Shown: piece after piece, positions 52,302 to 59,256 of the stretch
Layout: each line of letters begins with the position of its first letter
Position numbering within the stretch: the stretch's first letter is position 1
From: Candidatus Latescibacterota bacterium
GTDB taxonomy: Bacteria; Krumholzibacteriota; Krumholzibacteriia; JACNKJ01
NCBI GenBank assembly: GCA_020633725.1
Contig: JACKDC010000004.1
Span: 265,224-329,223 of the forward strand
Length of the DNA: 64,000 nucleotides
Direction: 5' to 3'
Notes under the pieces: model-generated
Seen by the model: the letters and a program-made list of their open reading frames with translations, nothing else
Databases searched by the model: none
Told to the model about the DNA's origin: nothing
Program-made: the position numbers and the translations under genes

Positions 52302-52524
52302 CGTTGGGCGCTCCTTCCTCGAGGGAGAACAGCGACTCCACCGGCAGGCGGAACACCCTTGCCAGCTCGAGCGCCAGTTCAATCGAGGGCCGATAGCGCC
52401 CCCGCTCGATGCTGATGATGGTCTGCCGCGTCACGCCCACCCGGTCGGCGAGCTCCTGCTGCGTGAGCTCCGCCGCCTGCCGGTGGCGCTTGAGGTGAAC
52501 CGTGATGCCCTTGCCCGGTGACAT
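52285..52524 (-). CDS. Small XRE-family helix-turn-helix regulator
   Basis: 79 aa, essentially one HTH_3 domain: LKRHRQAAELTQQELADRVG, VTRQTIISIERGRYRPS (recognition helix), ELALELARVFRLPVESLF. This form (YozG/PhdYeFM-unrelated small XRE) normally dimerises on a palindrome. The ATG at 52524 coincides with the predicted transcription start, so the message looks leaderless. A good inverted repeat in its own promoter suggests autoregulation. It heads a five-gene overlapping operon. Confidence 0.93.
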   Translation of the reverse strand: MSPGKGITVHLKRHRQAAELTQQELADRVGVTRQTIISIERGRYRPSIELALELARVFRLPVESLFSLEEGAPNDEHLD

Positions 52525-52530
52525 GCCAGG

Positions 52531-52559
52531 AGTGTACAGCGTGCTTTACAAAATGTCAA
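52531..52559 (-). promoter_or_regulatory. Promoter of the XRE operon (consensus -35, leaderless)
   Basis: On the minus strand a perfect TTGACA (52559-52554), 17 bp, TACACT (52536-52531), then six bases to the ATG at 52524. The +1 should be the A of ATG. Confidence 0.8.
52533..52550. promoter_or_regulatory. Candidate operator for the XRE regulator
   Basis: TGTACAGC-GT-GCTTTACA: 8-bp arms with 7 of 8 matched, covering the spacer and the -10. Occupation would block RNA polymerase, fitting autorepression. Confidence 0.6.
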
Positions 52560-52625
52560 GGACGCTTTTCACTGGCCAGTCCGGCCCGCCGGCGCTAGAC
52601 TCCGCGGACCCGCGAAAGGAGCGCC

Positions 52626-53324
52626 ATGCGCAGCGTCCTCATCCTCGCCCTGCTCGGTGCGCTGGCCCTGGCCGACACGGCCGCCGCCCGCTGCAAGCCC
52701 GACACCAGCTACGCGCCGGTCATCGATCCCGCGCGTTTCGTGGACCAGGTGGACAACCCGCTCTGGCCCCTCGTGCCGGGCACGACGACCGTGCTGCGCG
52801 GCGGCGGTGAGGTCGTGACGATCACGGTGACCGACGAGACCCGAACCATCCTGGGCGTCCGCTGCGTCGTGGTGCGCGACGTGGTGACCGTGGACGGGGA
52901 GGTGGAAGAAGACACCGCCGACTGGTTCGCGCAGGACGTGGACGGCAACGTCTGGTACTTCGGCGAGGACAGCCGCGAGCTGCGCCACGGTCGCGTGGTG
53001 GGCCGCGAGGGCTCGTGGGAGGCCGGCGTCGACGGCGCCCAGCCCGGCATCGTGATGCACGCCGTCCAGCCGGAGCCCGGCGTGGCCTACCGCCAAGAGT
53101 ACTACGCCTGCGAGGCCGAGGACATGGCAGAGGTCGTGGGCCTCGGCCGCAGTGTCACCGTGCCGGCCGGCAGCTACGAAAACTGCCTCGAGACGCGAGA
53201 GTACTCGCCGCTCGAGGCAGGGGTGTCGGAACACAAGTTCTACGCGCCGGGCGTCGGCCTCGTGCTCGAGGTGAACGCGCGCACCGGCGCCCGCACGGAG
53301 CTGGTGGAGCGCACCCAGCCCTAG
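52626..53324 (+). CDS. Secreted protein of unknown function (232 aa)
   Basis: Signal peptide: VLILALLGALALADTAAA. Notable segments: FVDQVDNPLWPLVPGTTTV, ILGVRCVVVRDVV, DWFAQDVDGNVWYFGED, then VTVPAGSYENCLETREYSPL and EHKFYAPGVGLVLEV. I have seen similar proteins called hypothetical in many phyla; no function is known to me. AAAGGAG precedes the ATG and TGGCCA-17-TAGACT (52573-52601) is a plausible promoter. It shares a CTAG with the convergent gene. Confidence 0.85.
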   Translation: MRSVLILALLGALALADTAAARCKPDTSYAPVIDPARFVDQVDNPLWPLVPGTTTVLRGGGEVVTITVTDETRTILGVRCVVVRDVVTVDGEVEEDTADWFAQDVDGNVWYFGEDSRELRHGRVVGREGSWEAGVDGAQPGIVMHAVQPEPGVAYRQEYYACEAEDMAEVVGLGRSVTVPAGSYENCLETREYSPLEAGVSEHKFYAPGVGLVLEVNARTGARTELVERTQP

Positions 53325-54769
53325 CGGATCAGCGTGAGCCGCTGGCCGCTGGTCTCCTTCTCCGTCTCGGCGCGCAGCAGGTAGACGCCGGCCGGGAGCT
53401 TGCGGCCCGCGTCGTCGCGGCCGTCCCAGCTCAGATCCAGCGTGCCGGCCGCGGCGGGACCGGCGCGCAGCGTGCGCAGACGGCGGCCGTCGACGGCGTA
53501 GATGCCCACGTCCAGCCGCGCGCGCGGCGCGTCGAGGCTCAGCGCGACGCGGCTGCGCTCGGTGAACGGGTTCGGCGTCGCCGGGGCGAAGCGCAGGCCG
53601 TTCGGCAGCAGGTCGACGCCGGTCTGATCGCCGGTGTCGAGACGCCACAGCGAGCCGCCGGTGAGGATGTAGACCTCGCCCGCCGTGTCCTCGCCGAAGG
53701 AGAGCACGTTGCCCACGCTCTGATCCGTGAGGATGCGCTGGGCGATGTCGGTGTCGGGATCATATGCCCAGACGAAGCCGGTGCAGTAGTCGCCGAAGAG
53801 GTACTTGCCCTGCAGCTCGGGCACGCTGCCGCGATAGAGATAGCCGCCCGTGATCGAGCAGTTGCCGCCGGAGTGGTTGTACTCGTGGACGGGCAGGGTG
53901 AGGCCGGTCTGGTCGCAGCCGCTGGGGGGATCGTAGCAGTGCGTCCCCTCCATGGTGTTCCAGCCGTAGTTCACGCCGCCGGCCGCGCCGGCGAGCTGGT
54001 GGTCGATCTCCTCCCAGTTGCCCTGGCCCACGTCGGCGATCCAGAGGTCGCCGGTGCCGCGGTCGAAGCTGAAGCGCCAGGGGTTGCGGAGGCCGTAGGC
54101 CCAGATCTCGTCGAGGCCGGCCGTGCCCACGAAGGGGTTGCTGGCGGGAACCGTGTAGGGCATGGCGCCGTCCACGTCCAGGCGCAGGATCGAGCCCAGC
54201 GGCGTGTTGATGTTCTGGCCGTTCTCGTTGGGGTCGCCGCTGCCGCCGCCGTCGCCGAGGCCGGCGTAGAGGTAGCCGTCGGGCCCGAAGGCCAGCATGC
54301 CGCCGTTGTGGTTCGAGGCGGGCTGGGTGACCTCCAGCAGCTCCATCCGGCTGCCGGGATCGGCCACGTCGGGGTTCGCGCTCACGGAGTAGCGCGCGAT
54401 CCAGCTGCAGCGGTTGCTGAGATCGCAGTCCGCGTTGTCCGCGCTGTGGTAGACGTAGAAGTAGCCATTGCTCGCGTAGTCGGGATGGAAGGCCAGGCCC
54501 AGGAGGCCCTGCTCCCCGCCGTAGTTGACGATGGCGCTGATGTCGAGGAAGGGCGAGGGCAGCAGGGTCTCCGTCGCCATGTCCATGACGCGGATCACGC
54601 CGCCCTGCTGGACGATGAAGAGCCGCTGGTCGTCACCTGCGGGCGCCGTGGCGAAGACGGCCGCGTTCAGGCCGTTCAGCACCTGGGTCGCTTCGTAGGC
54701 CTGAACGCCATTCACGGCGCCCAGGCTGAGCGCCAGTCCAAGGATCGTCGTCGCTGTCAATCGAGTCAT
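53321..54769 (-). CDS. Secreted PQQ-dependent sugar dehydrogenase-like protein with FlgD-like C-terminus
   Basis: 482 aa. Signal peptide: TTILGLALSLGAVNGVQA. GSDH (glucose/sorbosone dehydrogenase) propeller landmarks: GGEQGLLGLAFHPDYASNG, ASNHNGGMLAFGPDGYLY, GLGDGGGSGD, ILRLDVDG, EIWAYGLRNPWRFSFD, LWIADVGQGNWEEID. The C-terminal 85 residues (ATPNPFTERSRVAL to QRLTLIR) are the sorting module with a variant PNPF motif. Whether PQQ is bound is not shown. GGAGG precedes the ATG. Paralogue of the gene 68 bp upstream. Confidence 0.92.
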   Translation of the reverse strand: MTRLTATTILGLALSLGAVNGVQAYEATQVLNGLNAAVFATAPAGDDQRLFIVQQGGVIRVMDMATETLLPSPFLDISAIVNYGGEQGLLGLAFHPDYASNGYFYVYHSADNADCDLSNRCSWIARYSVSANPDVADPGSRMELLEVTQPASNHNGGMLAFGPDGYLYAGLGDGGGSGDPNENGQNINTPLGSILRLDVDGAMPYTVPASNPFVGTAGLDEIWAYGLRNPWRFSFDRGTGDLWIADVGQGNWEEIDHQLAGAAGGVNYGWNTMEGTHCYDPPSGCDQTGLTLPVHEYNHSGGNCSITGGYLYRGSVPELQGKYLFGDYCTGFVWAYDPDTDIAQRILTDQSVGNVLSFGEDTAGEVYILTGGSLWRLDTGDQTGVDLLPNGLRFAPATPNPFTERSRVALSLDAPRARLDVGIYAVDGRRLRTLRAGPAAAGTLDLSWDGRDDAGRKLPAGVYLLRAETEKETSGQRLTLIR

Positions 54770-54837
54770 CGCGGGCCTCCTTGTCTGGAAAATCTTACTT
54801 CCACCAAGATAGCCGATCGCGAATCCCGTGCCAGGGG

Positions 54838-55974
54838 TCAGATCCCTCGAACGATGCGCCAGACCTTCCCGCCCCCCTCCATGACGTAGAGCTCCCCCCT
54901 GTGGTCGCGGCCGAAGGACGTCACCGGCCCCAAGTCCTTGAGAATCTCCAGAGTAGCTCCCGAAACGGGGTCGAAGGCCCACACCTTCCCCGCGCACCAG
55001 TCGGAGTAGAAGTAGTGCCCGGCCAGCTCCGGCAGCGCCGCGCCCCGGTAGACGTGCCCACCGGTGATCGAGCAGCCCATCCGGTGCGAGTACTCGTGGA
55101 CGGGGTCCACCAGGCCCGGGCGCTCGCAATCCTCGGGCGGGTCGTAGCAGTGGGCGCCCTCGCGCAGGCGCCAGCCGTAGTTGAGGCCGCCGGCGCCCGC
55201 GGGCTGGCGGTCGATCTCCTCCCAGGCCTTTTGACCCACGTCGGCGATCCAGAGCTCGTCCGTGGCCGGATCGAAGCTGAAGCGCCAGGGGTTCCGCAGC
55301 CCATACGCCCAGATCTCGGGCCGCGCGCCCGCGGTCTCCACGAAGGGGTTGTCCGGCGGGATGCCGTAGGCCGCCCCCGGGGGCGGGTTGTCGACGTCCA
55401 GGCGCAGGATCTTGCCCAGCAGGCTGCCGAGGTCCTGCGCCCGGTTGCCGGGGTCGCCGGCGCCGCCGCCGTCGCCCATGCCGATGTAGAGGTAGCCGTC
55501 GGGGCCGAACTCCACCATGCCGCCGTTGTGGTTCGTGTTGGGCTGCTCGATGCTGAGGATCGTCCGCGCGCTGGCCGGGTCGGCGGCGCCCGGGCTCGCG
55601 GCCCGGAACTCGACGATCTGCGTGGTCCCGCGGCGGTCGGTGTAGTCCACCACGAAGCGCCGGTTGTCGGCGAAGCCCGGGTGGAAGGCGAGGCCGAGCA
55701 GGCCGCGCTCGCCGCCGCCCCGGGCGTCGGGGTCGAAGACCTCGCCGCTCAGGTCGAGGAAGGGCGCCTCGCGCAGGGCGTCGCCGACCATGACGCGGAT
55801 CCGCCCGCTCTGCTCCACGATGAAGCTGCGCACGCTGTCGCCCGGGGCCTGGACCAGGTAGAGCGGCTTGTGGAGCGCGTCGGAGAGCAGTTCCGCGCGG
55901 TAGTCGCTGGCGGGGCTCGAGCAGGCGGCGGCGAGGGCGCAGCTCGCGGTCAGCAGGAGCGGGAGTCGTCGCAT
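54838..55974 (-). CDS. PQQ-dependent sugar dehydrogenase-like lipoprotein
   Basis: 378 aa. Lipobox LLTASCALAAAC followed by SSPAS marks a lipoprotein. The GSDH propeller is complete: GGGERGLLGLAFHPGF, NTNHNGGMVEFGPDGYLYIG, EIWAYGLRNPWRFSFDPATDELWI, ADVGQKAWEEIDR, and CSITGGHVYRG. It lacks the FlgD tail of its downstream paralogue, so the two are anchored differently. GGAGGA precedes the ATG at 55974. CGCCCCCGGGGGCG occurs in the coding region (55372-55385). Confidence 0.92.
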   Translation of the reverse strand: MRRLPLLLTASCALAAACSSPASDYRAELLSDALHKPLYLVQAPGDSVRSFIVEQSGRIRVMVGDALREAPFLDLSGEVFDPDARGGGERGLLGLAFHPGFADNRRFVVDYTDRRGTTQIVEFRAASPGAADPASARTILSIEQPNTNHNGGMVEFGPDGYLYIGMGDGGGAGDPGNRAQDLGSLLGKILRLDVDNPPPGAAYGIPPDNPFVETAGARPEIWAYGLRNPWRFSFDPATDELWIADVGQKAWEEIDRQPAGAGGLNYGWRLREGAHCYDPPEDCERPGLVDPVHEYSHRMGCSITGGHVYRGAALPELAGHYFYSDWCAGKVWAFDPVSGATLEILKDLGPVTSFGRDHRGELYVMEGGGKVWRIVRGI

Positions 55975-56058
55975 GGCTTCCTCCGGGTGGGGGACGACCG
56001 GAGGCAAGCATGTCGGCGGGCGCTTGCCAAGGGGACGTTTGGCGCTGGCCGCCGGCGC

Positions 56059-56067
56059 TGGTATAAT
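56059..56067 (+). promoter_or_regulatory. Extended -10 promoter of the beta-helix gene
   Basis: TGGTATAAT: TGn followed by a perfect TATAAT at 56062-56067, 26 bp before the start codon. A weak TTTGGC lies 18 bp upstream. Confidence 0.7.
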
Positions 56068-56092
56068 GATTTGCGATCCTGGGAGGTGCGTG

Positions 56093-59000
56093 ATGAGAAC
56101 TGGCGCCGCGTTCTGCTGCCTGACCCTGGCTCTGGTGAGTCGCGCGCTTTCCGTGAACGCCACCGTTCTGCGGGTCCCCGAGGATTTCACCTCGATCCAG
56201 TCAGCCATCACGGCCGCAACGGATGGGGACACGATCTCGGTCGCGCCCGGCAACTACAACCAGGTGAGCTTCTCGTTCGGCGGCCGGCAGATCGTCGTCA
56301 GAGGACGTTACGGCGGCGTCTGGCGTCCGATCCTCGATGGCCAGGACAGTCTGGGCAACGCGGTGTACTTCGGGTCGGGCGAAGGCCCGGCGGCTGTGCT
56401 CGAGAACTTCGTCATCCGCCGCTATCGCGCCTGGGATGCGAGCGCGGTGAGGTGCAGCGGAACTTCGCCCACCCTCCGCGGCCTGCTGATCGAGGATTGC
56501 GGGGCCGATCCCATCGGCGACATCGTTTCCGGTGGCGGGGCGATCCGGTGCACGGACGGTGCCTCCCCTCGGCTGGAGGACTCGGTCATCCAGCGCTGCG
56601 AACAGGTATTCGGCGGCGCTGTCTACCTCGAGGATGACTCCTCGTTCACCTGTGTCGGCACCACCTTCGAGGACTGCCGCGCGGAGCATGGAGGGGCCAT
56701 CTGTGGCTACCTCCCGGACTACGTCAGCGCTCAGGTCACGCTACAGGGTTGCAGTTTCCATCTGTGCAGGGCGATCGGCAGCGTGGACTTCCACAACAAC
56801 TGGTACGGCGGCAACGGTGGGGCCCTCTACACCTATGCGGTGACCACGGTCAGCGGATGCACTTTCGACACGTGCGGGGCGGCTTTCGACCCGGCTCAAT
56901 CGGGAGCCGGCCGGGGAGGGGCCCTCTATCTCCTCGGCGAGAGCAGTGGGGTCGCCGACTGCGAGTTCAGGGGCTGTAGCGGCCGTTCCGGCGCCGCCAT
57001 CTACGGTTGGTCTGTCGCATCCATCGAACGTGTCTCGATAGACGGTGGTTCGAACGTGAACGGAGCGATCCATCTCGCGTCGGGCAGCTGCGCCATCGAG
57101 ACCACGATCGTGTCCGACTGCGATGGCGAGGGGATCCATCTCGCGGGCGGGACAGTCACGGTCGCCTGCTCCGACGTCTTCGGCAACCTCGATGGCAACT
57201 ACGCTGGCTTGTTGGAAGACCAGACGGGCATCAATGGCAACCTCAGCGAGGACCCGCTCTTCTGCACCGACGTGTTCAACCCAGATCAGCCCCTCGGCCT
57301 GGATGATGACTCGCCATGCGCTGCGGCCAACAACGGCTGCGGCGTGACCATCGGCCGGCACGACGTGGGCTGCGACATCCTCTGGTTGCAGGTCTCCGGC
57401 CGTGTCGTCGACTTCTTCGGCGCGCCGGTTGAACTCGTCGAGCTCCTGGGCGCCTACGAGCCGGCGCAAACCGCCGCGGACGGAACCTACAGCTTCTCGG
57501 CGCCAGTTCATTGGTCGGGCACTGTCACTCCGATGCGCGAGGACCTTGGGTTCACACCCGCGTCGCGCACATACAACAATCTCGGCGACGATCACGCCGA
57601 TCAGGACTACCAGGCCTACGATCACTTCACGATCAGCGGCGCCGTGTCATCCGCCACCGGCGTACCGCTCGCCAATGTTTCGCTCCTCGGTGGCCCCGAA
57701 GACTGCCTGACGGCAGTCGACGGCAGCTACTCCCTCGTGGTGGACCAAGGCTGGAGCGGCACGCTCACGCCGGAGCGTGAGGGCCTCGCCTTCGATCCGC
57801 CGTCGCGAGACTACGTCGATGCACAGGTCGACTTTCTCGGGCAGGACTATCTCGGCACCGGCCGTGGCGTGTTGCATGTTCCCGGGGACTACCTCACGCT
57901 GGCGGCCGCGTTCGCGGCCTACGCACCCGGCGATACGATCCTGGTGGCGCCCGGCACCTATGCCGGTCCGGGCTTCCGCAACCTCGAGTGGGGTGACCTC
58001 GACCTCGTGTTGATCTCCGAGGCCGGCGCGGCCCAGACGATCATCGACCTCGAGAACGACGGCCGCTTTGTGCGTATGGTTGACGCAGGTGACGACGAGA
58101 CTCTGCGCGGCTTCACCCTCCGCAACGGCCGAGTCAACGGCGCGTACCCTGGCAATGGCCGCGGCGGCGCACTCTGCATGATCGACTCGTCCCCACGCTT
58201 GCAGGATCTGGTACTCGAGTCCTGCCGTTCCCTCAGCGCCGAGGGTGGTGCGATCTTCGGAGGAGGATCGAGCTTCACGCTCGAGGACGCCTGGCTCGAG
58301 AACAACGAAACTCTTGCGGGCGCAGGGGGGGCCATCTGCTGTCTCCAGTCCAGCGCGCCCACGCTACGCCGCGTCGTGTGCGTCGGCAACGTGTCCGCGG
58401 ATGCCGGCGGCGCTTTGGCCTTTGCTGACGGCGCGGTTGCCCTCCTGGAACAGGTGACCCTCCACCAGAACAGGGCCGAGGGAGCTGGCGGTGCCCTCCA
58501 TGCCGGCAGCGGCAGCCTCGTGCAACTCGACGGCGTGCTGGCGACGCTGAACGTCGCGAGCGGGGGGGCTGGCGGGATCCACGCCGAGGATGCGGTGAGT
58601 CTGCCGGGGGTCTCGTGCAGCAACGTGTTCGGCAACACGCCGGGCAACTACGGCGGCGAGCTGGCGGACCAGACCGGGCTGAACGGCAACATCAGCGCCT
58701 GGCCGGCCTACTGCGACCTCGCTCTGCCCGACCTGCACCTCCTCGGAGAGTCCCCCTGCCTGCCCGGGAACAACAGCTGCGGCGTGCTCATGGGGGCACT
58801 CGGCAGCTGCGAGCCCACCGATGCTGCGCCCGCGACGTCTGCGGCGCTCACCTTGCAGGCACATCCCAATCCCTTCAATCCCGCGACCACGCTGCGCCTG
58901 AATCTGCCCGCGGCAGGCAGCGTCACCCTGCGCGTGCTGGACGTGGCGGGGCGCCGCGTGGTCTCGATCCTCGACGGGGTGTCGCTCCCGGCCGGCGAGA

Positions 59001-59119
59001 CGCGGCTGCAATGGCAGGCGGAGAACGACCACGGCCACGCCCTGCCCAGCGGTGTCTACTTCGCGGACTTGCAGGTCGCTGGAGAAAGCCGCAAGCTGAA
59101 GCTGCTGCTGCTGAAGTAG
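56093..59119 (+). CDS. Large secreted right-handed beta-helix protein with FlgD-like C-terminus
   Basis: 1008 aa; GGGAGG lies 6 bases before the ATG. Signal peptide: AAFCCLTLALVSRALSVNA. Two beta-helix halves each begin with a pectate-lyase-like entry: VPEDFTSIQSAITAATDGDT then ISVAPGNY, and VPGDYLTLAAAFAAYAPGDT then ILVAPGTY. Between them are two short carboxypeptidase-regulatory-like modules (VSGRVVDFFGAPVELVELLG; ISGAVSSATGVPLANVSLLG). The end is AHPNPFNPATTLRL to LKLLLLK. Probably a surface carbohydrate-binding or adhesive protein; no catalytic residues recognised. Confidence 0.9.
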   Translation: MRTGAAFCCLTLALVSRALSVNATVLRVPEDFTSIQSAITAATDGDTISVAPGNYNQVSFSFGGRQIVVRGRYGGVWRPILDGQDSLGNAVYFGSGEGPAAVLENFVIRRYRAWDASAVRCSGTSPTLRGLLIEDCGADPIGDIVSGGGAIRCTDGASPRLEDSVIQRCEQVFGGAVYLEDDSSFTCVGTTFEDCRAEHGGAICGYLPDYVSAQVTLQGCSFHLCRAIGSVDFHNNWYGGNGGALYTYAVTTVSGCTFDTCGAAFDPAQSGAGRGGALYLLGESSGVADCEFRGCSGRSGAAIYGWSVASIERVSIDGGSNVNGAIHLASGSCAIETTIVSDCDGEGIHLAGGTVTVACSDVFGNLDGNYAGLLEDQTGINGNLSEDPLFCTDVFNPDQPLGLDDDSPCAAANNGCGVTIGRHDVGCDILWLQVSGRVVDFFGAPVELVELLGAYEPAQTAADGTYSFSAPVHWSGTVTPMREDLGFTPASRTYNNLGDDHADQDYQAYDHFTISGAVSSATGVPLANVSLLGGPEDCLTAVDGSYSLVVDQGWSGTLTPEREGLAFDPPSRDYVDAQVDFLGQDYLGTGRGVLHVPGDYLTLAAAFAAYAPGDTILVAPGTYAGPGFRNLEWGDLDLVLISEAGAAQTIIDLENDGRFVRMVDAGDDETLRGFTLRNGRVNGAYPGNGRGGALCMIDSSPRLQDLVLESCRSLSAEGGAIFGGGSSFTLEDAWLENNETLAGAGGAICCLQSSAPTLRRVVCVGNVSADAGGALAFADGAVALLEQVTLHQNRAEGAGGALHAGSGSLVQLDGVLATLNVASGGAGGIHAEDAVSLPGVSCSNVFGNTPGNYGGELADQTGLNGNISAWPAYCDLALPDLHLLGESPCLPGNNSCGVLMGALGSCEPTDAAPATSAALTLQAHPNPFNPATTLRLNLPAAGSVTLRVLDVAGRRVVSILDGVSLPAGETRLQWQAENDHGHALPSGVYFADLQVAGESRKLKLLLLK

Positions 59120-59120
59120 C

Positions 59121-59152
59121 CGCCCCCGGGGGCGAGTAGGACCGCTTGGTCC
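59121..59152 (+). repeat. Bipartite hairpin repeat, copy 4
   Basis: Palindrome CGCCCCCGGGGGCG (59121-59134), spacer AGTA, then GGACC-GCTT-GGTCC (59139-59152). It starts one base after the beta-helix gene stop. Tail TTCTGCGCTTGCGGC resembles copies 1 and 3. Confidence 0.8.
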
Positions 59153-59256
59153 GGATTCTGCGCTTGCGGCGGGTTCGAGGTTTACGTCCACGCCGGGAAG
59201 CCGATAGACTCCCTTTCGCCATCCCAGTCCGGCGGTGGCGAAGGGGGGAGAGCGGC

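Noticed and set aside
55372..55385. CGCCCCCGGGGGCG inside the sugar-dehydrogenase lipoprotein gene, identical to the intergenic repeat core
   Set aside because: It codes for a plausible PPPG turn in frame and has no second hairpin with the family layout, so I treat it as coincidence in GC-rich coding sequence.
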